Shown here: piece after piece, positions 55,432 through 64,000 of the stretch
Layout of the letters: each line of letters begins with the position of its first letter
Numbering within the stretch: position 1 is the stretch's first letter
NCBI GenBank assembly: GCA_900168235.1
Contig: FUZG01000003.1
Location: 186,001 to 250,000 of the forward strand
Length of the DNA stretch: 64,000 nt
Direction: 5' to 3'
Origin: Lachnospiraceae bacterium
Lineage (GTDB): Bacteria; Bacillota; Clostridia; Lachnospirales; Lachnospiraceae
Notes under the pieces: generated by a model
Database searches by the model: none
The model's input: the letters and a program-made list of their open reading frames with translations, nothing else
What the model was told of the DNA's origin: nothing
Translations under genes and position numbers: made by a program

Positions 55432-57402
55432 TTACTTTTCTGCTTCAAGAAGGCTATGCTCACCATCCGTATAGATAACGACATATTTTTGTCCATTCCA
55501 GATAAAACCGCCGCTAAAATCCTTTTCGCCAAACCACACTATTGCATCCGGACAAAACTCATTATCTGCATATCTGCTCGTCTCATTTTCATCCTCAAAT
55601 ACATTTTCAACTCTACTGATTCCGCTGCACATTCTCCATAACGGATAGGTATAATAATTATTTCCGGAATGTATACCGATCTTTTTGTAATCATTTTCAT
55701 TAATAAGATCTGTAACCTTATACCAGTCATCACAAATAGGATTTTCGCTAAAATATCCCTCTGGTCTGATACGAGCCTTTGTGTACCATGTTATAGCGTG
55801 ATAGATATACATATTACCTATCACTGATACACATAAAAACAGAATTATAGAAATAACCGAAACCTCACACGTTCTGTTTTTATTCGTTAATCTACAGAAA
55901 ACATGCGCAATAAACGGACATAACATAGCAAGATATGAAATCTCATACCTTGTTTCAAACGGTTCCCACCTCAGAACCGTAAGAAAGATCATAAACGAAA
56001 CAACCGCGCCAACGTTAAACCAGTTTATATTCTTTGCTTGCTTTCTAATGAGCATAAAAATACTGATGATGATCGACAATAATATCAACCATACTATCAA
56101 CGAATTGCTTGCAGTATCTTGGCCAAAATCATATGCATCAGCAACTCTGTATTCTCTACCGTCCTCAGAGATAGCTGCATCATTCAGATCCACCTTCAGT
56201 ATTTTTGCTGCTGCAAAAGGTATCGCATAAAATATTTTGTCACTTTTCCTGATCCATGCGGAAGGCAGTGTGAAACACAGATTTTTTATAAAACTGACAA
56301 TAAACATCCTTGGATCAGCAGTGCCGATAAGCTGTCTCGCGCCAACTTCTTTCGCTGAAACAGCATTAAAAGTCATCAGATTCCTGATAATACCGGGAGA
56401 TGCAATGATAACGATAACTGCAGCAGCGATCATGCACGAAACTGCAAGCACATAAACCTTATCCCTTGATGCTACCCTTTTCACTAATAGTATCAAAAGA
56501 AAAACAGCCATTGAAATACATACTGACGGCTTCGTAATATACGCTAATCCGATGCATGTACCCATTACGATCACATCTGTCAGAATATCCTTACTAAACC
56601 GAAGACTTTCCTGCTCGAATATGTCTATCCAAAAATATCCAAAGATCACCATCCAGACCGTAGTAAACACATCAACCTGAGTAGATAAAGCTTCTGCATA
56701 AGCGATGGGAGTTGATAAAAACAGAACTGCTGCCAGAAGACACCACTTTTTATCAAGCCCCATTTTCTTCGTCACATAGTAAATTCCTATCGTACAAAAA
56801 CAAAATGAAAAGCCCTGAATATAATTAAAAAACCAGTCTTTTCCAATAAGTATGTACTGATGAAGATTGATATATTCACTAAGGTAAGGACTGCTTAACT
56901 GTCTGAGATCATATGTTGAATAGTGTGCAACCGAATGATTCTGCGCCCAAAACATTATTCGAGGCAAATGATATGTCATACTGTCCCAATTATAGGGCAC
57001 GGTAAGAATTCCCAGGATCAATACACTTGCAAACGTCACCAGTATCAATCCATATAAAACCTTAATTCCTATAGAGGACTCTTTGATTTCCAGAATTTTT
57101 TGTGCAACACTGTCCCCCAAAAATTTACCCGGGTCAATCTTTCTTTTATTCACACTTCTATACAGACAATATCCCAATATTATATCCGTAATACCCCAGG
57201 CTATTAATAAAACAGGTTTGGTCAACAACCTAACAATCGAAAGCGCCTCTGTTAATAAAGACAGATAAACCGCCCATATACACAAAGATATAGAAAACAA
57301 CCTGAAGCAGCCTGAGCTGTTTTCATTATTTCCGACACTCTCTATGCTGTTGACTCTTAATACAAAGTAGAAAAGCAGTATAGGTATCAGTGCATATATC
57401 AT
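55432..57402 (-). CDS. Large polytopic membrane glycosyltransferase (PMT/GT39-like)
   Basis: A 656-residue protein with about 11-13 helices and a C-terminal extracytoplasmic domain of about 130 residues (about 525-656). The loop after helix 3 or so has YNWDSMTYHLPRIMFWAQNHSVAHYST, with the D-x-x-x-Y-H-L-P pattern typical of GT39-like (PMT_2) enzymes that use polyprenyl-phosphate sugars. Acceptor unknown. The start overlaps the stop of the GT2 gene by four bases, pairing a lipid-linked-sugar maker with a likely user. Confidence 0.8.
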   Translation of the reverse strand: MIYALIPILLFYFVLRVNSIESVGNNENSSGCFRLFSISLCIWAVYLSLLTEALSIVRLLTKPVLLIAWGITDIILGYCLYRSVNKRKIDPGKFLGDSVAQKILEIKESSIGIKVLYGLILVTFASVLILGILTVPYNWDSMTYHLPRIMFWAQNHSVAHYSTYDLRQLSSPYLSEYINLHQYILIGKDWFFNYIQGFSFCFCTIGIYYVTKKMGLDKKWCLLAAVLFLSTPIAYAEALSTQVDVFTTVWMVIFGYFWIDIFEQESLRFSKDILTDVIVMGTCIGLAYITKPSVCISMAVFLLILLVKRVASRDKVYVLAVSCMIAAAVIVIIASPGIIRNLMTFNAVSAKEVGARQLIGTADPRMFIVSFIKNLCFTLPSAWIRKSDKIFYAIPFAAAKILKVDLNDAAISEDGREYRVADAYDFGQDTASNSLIVWLILLSIIISIFMLIRKQAKNINWFNVGAVVSFMIFLTVLRWEPFETRYEISYLAMLCPFIAHVFCRLTNKNRTCEVSVISIILFLCVSVIGNMYIYHAITWYTKARIRPEGYFSENPICDDWYKVTDLINENDYKKIGIHSGNNYYTYPLWRMCSGISRVENVFEDENETSRYADNEFCPDAIVWFGEKDFSGGFIWNGQKYVVIYTDGEHSLLEAEK

Positions 57403-58334
57403 ATTCTCTCCACTCTATTTTTTTCTATCACATTGAGCCATAATTCAAAATCTTTCCTATGCTGGTTCACTATGACATCAAGGACAAGACCACACACCAG
57501 TGAAAGTGCCCCCATTATGGCAAATGCCACAGAGACGATCACAGACGGAAATTTTAAAACAAGTCCTGTCTCGAGATATCCTACAAAAGCCGGTATAAAC
57601 AAAATAAGGGCAATAATCCACAAAATAACTGTACCAATGCTAAAGAACGCCAACGGCTTATAATCACGGAAAAGATTAAAGATCGTGAGCAAGACTTTAA
57701 AGCCGTCAGAAAAAGTATTTAGTTTTGATTCACTTCCGCTTGGTCTGTCACGATACTGGATAGGAGTTTCGATCAGGTAAAAGTTTTTATCCAGAGAATG
57801 GATCGTCATCTCGGTCTCAATCTCAAATCCCTTTGATAGTACAGGGTATGACTTTACAAAAAGACGAGAGAACGCCCTATATCCTGTCATGATATCCCTG
57901 ATATCACTTTTAAATATCTTATTGATCAGGAATCTGACAATTCTATTACCGAAATTGTGAAAAGGCCGTTTATTTTCGGTGAAATACGTAGAACTCAGAC
58001 GATCACCAATGACCATATCTGCGTGCTCCTGCAGAACTGCCTCTTGTAAACGCGGCGCATCCTCTGCCGGATAGGTATCATCACCATCCACCATTATGTA
58101 GCAATCTGCCTCTATCTCACGGAACATTGTTCTAATAACGTTTCCCTTACCCTGGCGACGCTCATATCTGACTATCGCCCCGGCTTTGCGTGCTATCTCA
58201 TCTGTTCCATCAGATGAATTGTTATCATATACATAGATATCTGCATCAGGAAGCACTCTCCTGAAATCAGTCACAACCTTCTCAATGGTCTTTGACTCGT
58301 TGTAACACGGTATCAATACTGCTGTTTTTGACAT
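57399..58334 (-). CDS. Family 2 glycosyltransferase, dolichol/polyprenyl-phosphate sugar synthase-like
   Basis: A 311-residue membrane-attached GT2. The catalytic domain has VLIPCYNESKTIEKVV, YDNNSSDGTDEIA and the metal-binding MVDGDDTYPAED, and two C-terminal helices (about 235-290). This is the layout of polyprenyl-phosphate glucose/mannose synthases (DPM1/GtrB type). Start 58334 follows GGAGAG; the frame further upstream offers only TTG. Its stop overlaps the next gene, the GT39-like protein. Confidence 0.88.
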   Translation of the reverse strand: MSKTAVLIPCYNESKTIEKVVTDFRRVLPDADIYVYDNNSSDGTDEIARKAGAIVRYERRQGKGNVIRTMFREIEADCYIMVDGDDTYPAEDAPRLQEAVLQEHADMVIGDRLSSTYFTENKRPFHNFGNRIVRFLINKIFKSDIRDIMTGYRAFSRLFVKSYPVLSKGFEIETEMTIHSLDKNFYLIETPIQYRDRPSGSESKLNTFSDGFKVLLTIFNLFRDYKPLAFFSIGTVILWIIALILFIPAFVGYLETGLVLKFPSVIVSVAFAIMGALSLVCGLVLDVIVNQHRKDFELWLNVIEKNRVERI

Positions 58335-58429
58335 TGCTCTACTCTCCAATCAACCAATTTTAACCCTTTAATAACGAAGGACACTCCAATATTAAGTATC
58401 TTTCTCACATCTTTTATAAATTCCAGCGA

Positions 58430-59719
58430 TCAGTTTTTCTGTTCTTTCACCATTTTGGTCATGTTTAATGAATAGGTAAGCATAATTACCGCTGCACAGA
58501 TTGATACGGCCAAATCTCTATGAGTCATCCAACTGTGAATCGCGGAATGGTTTGTTACAACCAAATACCACACAATCGGGTACAATGCGACTATAGCCAC
58601 TGGAATAAGCAGTCCCATATCAACGGTTATGCTCATTCTCCTCGTCAACAGTAGAACCACCACCAAAACAAAAACTAGAATCATAAGCATAATAATTGGT
58701 CGATTACAGTAAGCGTACATATTATCTTTTATTGTAGAAATTTTTTCTATCTTCTCAATTCCGGCCTCCATGCCGTCCTTATCCGCTACCCTATGAACTA
58801 CATTTTTAAATCCATCTGTCAGTGTATTGTTTCCAGTCAGTAAAAATGATATGATCCACTTTCCGATCCACATGCCTGCATATCCGACACCCCAACTAAA
58901 TGAGCAAAGGACCACTTTCTTAATCCTCTGTATAATTGATCCATCTCTATTCAAAACCAGCATCAAAGCCAGATTTACTCCTAATCCAGCAACCGGATAT
59001 GTCAACAGATCAACAAATGCCGTGCTTATTCCTATCCACGCAAAAAATTGAATGATCTTAGTCTCGGAATCGTATAATCTGAACCATATCATTACTAATG
59101 CGGCTATCACTGTAACATAATACACGCTTGAATACTGCAGACACAACGCCGTGCTTATTGGATTCAATCCGAAGATAGCTGCCGAAAATGGAAGAACCAG
59201 TCTGAGCCCATTTATCTTATACAATTCAATAACCAATGCCCCAAATAGCACCAGCTGAATAAACATATTTACAACTCTTATTTCCGATAAAGAAAAAACA
59301 CAGAGCAAGGGTTTCAAATAAATCAGATAACCATGCCAATATCTTGCATATGTAACGACAAAACTATTTTCATTTTCTTCATCCGATAAGCCCATCACCA
59401 AACTTTCGGCCTGATTCGCATCTTTATGTCTAACCCTCGGATTGAGCATTGCATCTCTAATAATATTGTCGCCCGAATATATGGCGGTATTGATCATCAA
59501 AGTATCTGTAAATATGTCAAGAGACGCACCTGCAATTTTATCCGCCCAACTGGTGTTATCATATTCTTCTTCATACATTTGCGCATCCTTACGGGCATTT
59601 GCTCGAATAATATTGTTAGGCAACGCATAAACCAAAAACATCATGATCGAACCGGCAATTACAGCCACAATAACGGATAATAATATACATATACAATTCC
59701 TTATTAGCGCCTTGTTCAT
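58430..59719 (-). CDS. Polytopic membrane protein of unknown function in the glycan cluster
   Basis: A 429-residue membrane protein with about 10 helices. I do not recognise the family. An N-terminal signal-anchor helix (about 7-32) is followed by a long outer loop with MINTAIYSGDNIIRDAML and SFVVTYARYWHGYLIYLKPLL, then helices, and near the end NHSAIHSWMTHRDLAVS. The layout suits a GT-C-like transferase or a polymerase. Start 59719 follows GAAAGGAA; 23 bases after the small SMR gene, with which it is probably translated from one message. Confidence 0.65.
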   Translation of the reverse strand: MNKALIRNCICILLSVIVAVIAGSIMMFLVYALPNNIIRANARKDAQMYEEEYDNTSWADKIAGASLDIFTDTLMINTAIYSGDNIIRDAMLNPRVRHKDANQAESLVMGLSDEENENSFVVTYARYWHGYLIYLKPLLCVFSLSEIRVVNMFIQLVLFGALVIELYKINGLRLVLPFSAAIFGLNPISTALCLQYSSVYYVTVIAALVMIWFRLYDSETKIIQFFAWIGISTAFVDLLTYPVAGLGVNLALMLVLNRDGSIIQRIKKVVLCSFSWGVGYAGMWIGKWIISFLLTGNNTLTDGFKNVVHRVADKDGMEAGIEKIEKISTIKDNMYAYCNRPIIMLMILVFVLVVVLLLTRRMSITVDMGLLIPVAIVALYPIVWYLVVTNHSAIHSWMTHRDLAVSICAAVIMLTYSLNMTKMVKEQKN

Positions 59720-59742
59720 TTTTTCTTTTCCTTTCGATGAAA

Positions 59743-60087
59743 TCACATGAAAGAGTAGATAATAATCCCCAATAATATCAATGTTATAGCCAAAATCTTC
59801 TTTTTATTAATCTTCTCCCCGAAAATCCTGACTCCCCAAAATGTCACATAAATATAACTGGTTGCCTCAAGAACCGGTCCCATAGAAAGCGGTATTCCTT
59901 TGTATGCAAATACCGATAAAAACGTTGTGCCTACAAACAGTACATACGCAAATATCACAAGCGGGTTAAGATACTCTTTTATCGGATTATCGTAATTCTT
60001 TAATGCTGCTTTCTTTAACATGACCTGAGAAATGCTGCTGATGAAAACGCCTGTGAGCAGTAACAATGCATAATAAAACGATCTCAT
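59743..60087 (-). CDS. SMR/EamA-type small membrane protein, half of a putative lipid-sugar flippase
   Basis: A 114-residue protein with four predicted helices (VFISSISQVMLKKAAL, FVGTTFLSVFAYKGIPLSMGPVLEATSYIYVT, and GEKINKKKILAITLILLGIIIYSF). This is the size and layout of ArnE/ArnF, which flip undecaprenyl-phosphate-aminoarabinose as a heterodimer. It overlaps a second small SMR gene by four bases. Confidence 0.8.
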   Translation of the reverse strand: MRSFYYALLLLTGVFISSISQVMLKKAALKNYDNPIKEYLNPLVIFAYVLFVGTTFLSVFAYKGIPLSMGPVLEATSYIYVTFWGVRIFGEKINKKKILAITLILLGIIIYSFM

Positions 60088-60470
60088 TCTTCACTCACCT
60101 CTTTATCCGACAGAGCAAAAATAACAACACCGGCAACAACCAGACTCACACCAAGTACTTTGCCAACAGTAAGATGCTCTCCAAAAAAGATCATTCCCCA
60201 TACAAGCCCCCAAACAACGGTGATCGCCTTATTTGCAAAGGCAGTAGTGAGAGGAAGACGCTTGATTATCTGCTGCCAAAAAAAAGCATAAAACACTAAC
60301 AAAAGAATTACTGCTCCGTAAAACACACAAAATTTGAGGCTCAGAAAACTTTCCTGAGCCGCCATTTTGCTGAATATACCACTAAGCGAATAAATCATTA
60401 GTATCAAATGCAACAGAATTAATGATTTTATCTTTTTCTTAGGCGTAATTCCCATTCTCCTTTTATTCAT
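60084..60470 (-). CDS. SMR/EamA-type small membrane protein, second half of a putative flippase
   Basis: A 128-residue protein with four helices (LILLHLILMIYSLSGIFSKMA, AVILLLVFYAFFWQQII, AFANKAITVVWGLVWGMIFFGE, VLGVSLVVAGVVIFALSD). It is longer than typical SMR drug exporters and pairs with the gene directly after it. The start codon is uncertain: ATG 60470 (used here) or ATG 60497; either overlaps the GT2 gene upstream. Confidence 0.75.
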   Translation of the reverse strand: MNKRRMGITPKKKIKSLILLHLILMIYSLSGIFSKMAAQESFLSLKFCVFYGAVILLLVFYAFFWQQIIKRLPLTTAFANKAITVVWGLVWGMIFFGEHLTVGKVLGVSLVVAGVVIFALSDKEVSEE

Positions 60471-61392
60471 CCTTTCGTACAACATTCCTAATAACATATT
60501 GCGGAGAATTATTTAAATTAATATAAATCCTTCCAACATATTCTCCTATCATACCGAGCACCAATAAAAGAAGCCCGCCCAGAATTAGAATAATTGAAAT
60601 TGTTGAACTCCAGCCGATCAATCTGTCTGAATATAACAGTTTCATAATAATCGTGTAGATTGCATACATAAATCCAATAAAAGCAACCACACATCCACCA
60701 TATGAAGCTATCCTTAACGGAATAACCGAAAACGATGTAAAACCATTTACCCAAAGTGCTAAAAGCTTTCTAAATGTATATCCTGATGAACCTTCAAGCC
60801 GTTTTCTATGATTAACACTAACATTACAAATATTTTTCGTTGTACGTAATATCAGTCCAATAACATAGGGATATGCACCGCTATACTTCAACATCTCATC
60901 AACTACATATCTGCGAGCTGCAAAATAACTGGAAATATAGAGTTCTTTAGGTTTATTCAGCATTATCTCCGTCATTTTTTTATTCAAAAAGCTTCCAAAA
61001 TTCCTAAACGCTGAATGTTTTTTTTCACCATACTCTGCATACACCACATCATAGCCTTCTTCAATCTTATTTAAAAGCTTATCAACCTCGTTAGGTGGTG
61101 TTTGACCATCATCATCCAAACAAACAACTACATCTCCTGATATCATGCTCAGTCCAGCCATAATAGCTGAATGTTGTCCAAAATTTCTGGCAAGATTTAT
61201 TCCAATAACCTCACCATACTTTTTACACAACTCTTTAATCTTTTCATACGTATCATCCGGACTACAGTCATTTACCAAGATAATTTCATACTCATGCGCA
61301 TCCATGCTACTCATTTTACATTCAATTTCTTCCACTACTTGCTCAATAGTATGCGCCGATCTATAACAAGGTATTACAAATGATACTTTCAT
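60463..61392 (-). CDS. Family 2 glycosyltransferase, ArnC/GtrB-like
   Basis: A 309-residue membrane-attached GT2. The motifs VSFVIPCYRSAHTIEQVVEE, INLARNFGQHSAIMAGL and VCLDDDGQTPPNEVDKLL, together with two C-terminal helices (about 220-290) and the ending GEYVGRIYINLNNSPQYVIRNV, match the ArnC/GtrB group that puts a sugar on undecaprenyl phosphate. It overlaps the GNAT gene upstream by four bases and the SMR gene downstream. Confidence 0.9.
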   Translation of the reverse strand: MKVSFVIPCYRSAHTIEQVVEEIECKMSSMDAHEYEIILVNDCSPDDTYEKIKELCKKYGEVIGINLARNFGQHSAIMAGLSMISGDVVVCLDDDGQTPPNEVDKLLNKIEEGYDVVYAEYGEKKHSAFRNFGSFLNKKMTEIMLNKPKELYISSYFAARRYVVDEMLKYSGAYPYVIGLILRTTKNICNVSVNHRKRLEGSSGYTFRKLLALWVNGFTSFSVIPLRIASYGGCVVAFIGFMYAIYTIIMKLLYSDRLIGWSSTISIILILGGLLLLVLGMIGEYVGRIYINLNNSPQYVIRNVVRKDE

Positions 61393-61910
61393 TGATTCCC
61401 CCTATACTTAGACATAAATACAACATTGTCCTGGCTGGAATCTTCCATCAATTCTTTCCGAATATTATCATCGACTTCAAATCCTGCTTTTTTATATGAT
61501 TTCATTGCACCTATGTTATCATTAAGAACTCGTAAATATATTTTCTTCATTCCAACTTTTTCAAAAGCATAATGGCATATCAGATCATTAGCCTCTGTAC
61601 CGTACCCTAATCCAAGATATTCCTCTTCTCCTATCAGGATACCAAATTCACATTTACCATTCTCTGAATCGATATGCTGTAAATAAACGCTTCCTATCTT
61701 CTTTTTATCATTCTTATCCCAAATGATAAACTGGATAACATTCCCGGTCTCAACCTGCGTCTTTATCCATCTAATTTGTTCATCAACCGTAATATCCTTA
61801 CGGTAAATGAATTTAGACTTTATAAAACTGCTATTTCTCCATCTAACAAAGTCTTCACAATCATCATACGTTATCGTTGTTAGATAAATACGTTCTCCAT
61901 CAATTATCAC
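61389..61910 (-). CDS. GNAT-family N-acetyltransferase
   Basis: A 173-residue acetyltransferase of the RimJ/RimL-like (Acetyltransf_3) type. The acetyl-CoA loop is EEYLGLGYGTEANDLIC; the C-terminal NDNIGAMKSYKKAGFEV is another GNAT block. Because the gene follows a 4-amino-sugar transaminase by 44 bases, the amine of the nucleotide sugar is the likely acceptor, as for WecD with dTDP-Fuc4N. Stop overlaps the ArnC-like gene (ATGA). Confidence 0.85.
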   Translation of the reverse strand: MIIDGERIYLTTITYDDCEDFVRWRNSSFIKSKFIYRKDITVDEQIRWIKTQVETGNVIQFIIWDKNDKKKIGSVYLQHIDSENGKCEFGILIGEEEYLGLGYGTEANDLICHYAFEKVGMKKIYLRVLNDNIGAMKSYKKAGFEVDDNIRKELMEDSSQDNVVFMSKYRGNQ

Positions 61911-61954
61911 AATCTTACCTTTGCCCTAAAACGCAACATACTCAATTTATATTA

Positions 61955-63112
61955 TTATTTGTGTAATACACTTCTCAAATCATTTTTGGAATAGAACTCC
62001 AAAACAGCATCGATCACCTTTTTCTGATCCTGCTCAGTCAGTCCATAATACATAGGCAATCTAACAAGTCGTTCACTTTCTGATGTTGTATACCTATCCT
62101 CTCCATCAAACCTGCCGAATTTATATCCTGCCGGAGCTGAATGAAGCGGAACATAATGAAATACTGCTAAAACATCACGTGACTTTAAGAACTTTATCAA
62201 CGCTGTTCGTTCCTGAAGCTCCTTACATTTTAAATAATACATATGTCCGTTATGAACACATCCATCCGGAACAACCGGAAGATCGACTTTACCGGCTTCT
62301 TTCAGCTTTTGAAAAGCGCTGTTGTATCTATTCCAGCTATCTAAGCGATCATTATTTATCTGATCTGCTGCCTCAAGCTGTCCCCAGAGGTAAGCAGCAT
62401 TGAGCTCACTTGGCAGATAGCTGTCGCCAAAGTCAACCCATGTATATTTATCAACCTGGCCGCGGAAAAACTTCGAGCGGTTTGTGCCCTTCTCACGGAG
62501 TATCTCAGCCTTTTCATTGTAGGCTTCATTATTTATTACAATAGCTCCGCCCTCACCCATTGAATAATTCTTTGTCTCATGAAATGAGTAGCATCCAAAA
62601 TCACCTATTGTTCCGAGTGCCTTTCCTTTATAGGTACTCATAACTGCCTGAGCCGCATCCTCGATCACCATTAAACCATGTCTATGAGCAATATCCATGA
62701 TCGTATCCATCTCACACGCAACACCGGCATAATGAACTGCCATTATGACTTTCGTCTTTGGCGTGATCGCCTGCTCAATTTTTTTCTCGTCTATATTCAT
62801 TGTATCCGGACGGATATCAACAAATACCAGCTTCGCTCCTGCAAGAACTGCTGATGTTGCAGTACTTGAAAAAGTATAACTAGGTAAAATAACTTCATCC
62901 CCCGGATGAATATCGCAAAGTAACATTGCCATATCCAGAGCAGTCGTTCCACTAGTCGTTAAAAGAACCTTCTGTGCCTTAAATCTATCCTCTAACCACT
63001 TATTACATTTTTTTGTAAACGGACCATCACCGCAGATCTTGTGATTTTCAGCTGCTTCTGTTACATATTTAAGTTCCGTACCTATATAAGGTGGTATATT
63101 AAATGGAATCAT
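61955..63112 (-). CDS. rffA: RffA/WecE-like dTDP-4-amino-4,6-dideoxygalactose transaminase
   Basis: A 385-residue PLP aminotransferase of the DegT family. The PLP lysine is K181 in GCYSFHETKNYSMGEGGA, a SFHETKN context that marks WecE/RffA; IPFNIPPYIGTEL at the start, TTSGTTALDMAML and VIEDAAQAVMSTYKGKALG support it. WecE converts dTDP-4-keto-6-deoxyglucose to dTDP-Fuc4N. No rmlA or rmlB is seen in the window, so the precursor must come from elsewhere. Confidence 0.9.
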   Translation of the reverse strand: MIPFNIPPYIGTELKYVTEAAENHKICGDGPFTKKCNKWLEDRFKAQKVLLTTSGTTALDMAMLLCDIHPGDEVILPSYTFSSTATSAVLAGAKLVFVDIRPDTMNIDEKKIEQAITPKTKVIMAVHYAGVACEMDTIMDIAHRHGLMVIEDAAQAVMSTYKGKALGTIGDFGCYSFHETKNYSMGEGGAIVINNEAYNEKAEILREKGTNRSKFFRGQVDKYTWVDFGDSYLPSELNAAYLWGQLEAADQINNDRLDSWNRYNSAFQKLKEAGKVDLPVVPDGCVHNGHMYYLKCKELQERTALIKFLKSRDVLAVFHYVPLHSAPAGYKFGRFDGEDRYTTSESERLVRLPMYYGLTEQDQKKVIDAVLEFYSKNDLRSVLHK

Positions 63113-63168
63113 TACTATTCTACCTTTCTGTATTTTTTCAATATCAATTTATTTTACCCTTACGCGGC

Positions 63169-64000
63169 TTAACCAATATAGCCTCCACCCGAAAAAACTC
63201 TACCAAAATAGATCGCTCCATTTATGATATGAATTACCAATAAACTGATCGCTATCTTGCAAATCCACTTCATCTTTTCATCCCGAAACATAATTACCAC
63301 TTCTGCAAAACACACTGCAAATAGGATTAACCCTGATAATGGCAGATTCCATCCAAAATTCCCATGTGCTGCCCTGCTTCCGCTCTCCATCAAAAACATG
63401 GACTCACATAAAGTAATAATCTCCATTAACCACGCCAATAATAATACCTTATTTCTTCTGCCTTTAATGAACGAAATTACGGTAACGATAATGGGAAACG
63501 AAAAATTAGCGACTAAAGGGTACAACAAATAACCACTGTGAATATAATCTTTAATTCTTCCTATTGAAAAAATAACACTATTTTTGTTGCCGGTATCACT
63601 TTCTGACAAAAATAATACTAAATATTGGTATCCCAAGACAATCATACTCGCTACAAACGCAATCGCCAATTTGAAATATTCTGAGATTTTTCTTCCTTTT
63701 CCTTCAAAAAGATCCTTTAAGCACACAATAAAAACAGCCGGAGCAAATGCAATTACAAAATTGGGCTTAAACATGTTTGTAAGTGCGAGAAGAATAAAAA
63801 AGATTACATATTCCCGGGTCATAATCTTTTCCTCTTTCCTCAACATTTTTATTAATGCAGCGAATGAAAGAATCGCAAAAAGACGCATTCCAAGATATGT
63901 AGAATTATGCCATGGCTGTGTCAGAAATGAACCAAACAGGACACCACCTTTGCCTCCCATTGTCCCCTCCCAATCACTCAGGATATAAAAGGGTGATTTA
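63169..64000 (-). CDS. Polytopic membrane protein, 5' end beyond the window
   Basis: The last 277 codons are visible; the frame is open through the right edge (KSPFYILSDWEGT precedes an internal ATG at 63960), so the true start is outside. At least seven hydrophobic segments are present. FLTQPWHNSTYLGMRLFA lies in an outer loop near the start of the visible part. I cannot assign a family; a GT-C-type transferase or O-unit polymerase would suit the cluster. Confidence 0.6.
   Translation of the reverse strand, partial: KSPFYILSDWEGTMGGKGGVLFGSFLTQPWHNSTYLGMRLFAILSFAALIKMLRKEEKIMTREYVIFFILLALTNMFKPNFVIAFAPAVFIVCLKDLFEGKGRKISEYFKLAIAFVASMIVLGYQYLVLFLSESDTGNKNSVIFSIGRIKDYIHSGYLLYPLVANFSFPIIVTVISFIKGRRNKVLLLAWLMEIITLCESMFLMESGSRAAHGNFGWNLPLSGLILFAVCFAEVVIMFRDEKMKWICKIAISLLVIHIINGAIYFGRVFSGGGYIG

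Noticed and set aside
1-64000. tRNA, rRNA, CRISPR arrays, insertion sequences, prophage genes
   Set aside because: None were found by eye on either strand; short RNA genes could still be missed without a covariance search.

Overview
The window looks like a chromosome segment from an anaerobic Clostridia, most likely a motile member of the Lachnospiraceae. The grounds are the SUF order sufC-B-D-S-U, a small Cys-rich DUF6472-type protein, an ECF-type pantothenate S component, AGGAGG ribosome sites, monoderm-type lipoprotein and surface-glycan genes, and chemoreceptors with a sigma-D-like promoter. This is inferred from gene content; no rRNA, tRNA, CRISPR array or insertion sequence was seen.

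Left part (1-22 kb, mostly minus strand): a ClC channel gene cut by the edge; the SUF iron-sulfur operon with a small DUF6472-like gene upstream; pyruvate kinase with a LacI-family-type operator near its promoter; a branched-chain amino acid ABC operon (livK-H-M-G-F) that runs on into a cytidylate kinase-like gene and a PH-domain gene; an operon of a membrane YdjM/DUF457 protein, M18 aminopeptidase, iron alcohol dehydrogenase and a Cys-cluster protein; a plus-strand membrane-anchored hydrolase; and a pair made of a FIST sensor protein and a soluble chemoreceptor.

Middle part (21-49 kb): an unknown basic protein coupled to an acyltransferase; an FMN-dependent hydroxyacid dehydrogenase with a Cys-rich N-terminus; cardiolipin synthase; a membrane chemoreceptor; the glycolytic genes gap, pgk and tpiA; a small PHP/acyltransferase/glycosyltransferase operon; a cysteine desulfurase-MnmA-membrane protein operon for tRNA thiolation; DAHP synthase; a XerD-type recombinase; an aspartate-type aminotransferase; and a coenzyme A locus in which panT-coaBC faces coaX and a PHP phosphoesterase. 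A DEAD-box helicase follows.

Right part (49-64 kb, all minus strand, visibly more A/T-rich toward the right edge): a surface-glycan cluster with two sugar aminotransferases, a PflA-like radical SAM protein, glycosyltransferases of families 2, 4 and 10, several polytopic membrane proteins, an acyltransferase, a GNAT acetyltransferase and two tiny SMR/EamA proteins. One membrane gene is split by a one-base frameshift in an A6 tract. Six tightly packed genes (aminotransferase, GNAT, ArnC-like GT2, two ArnE/ArnF-like half-flippases, polytopic membrane protein) resemble, in logic, the Gram-negative Arn pathway that attaches an amino sugar to the cell surface through a lipid carrier. That module is the most interesting candidate system in the window.
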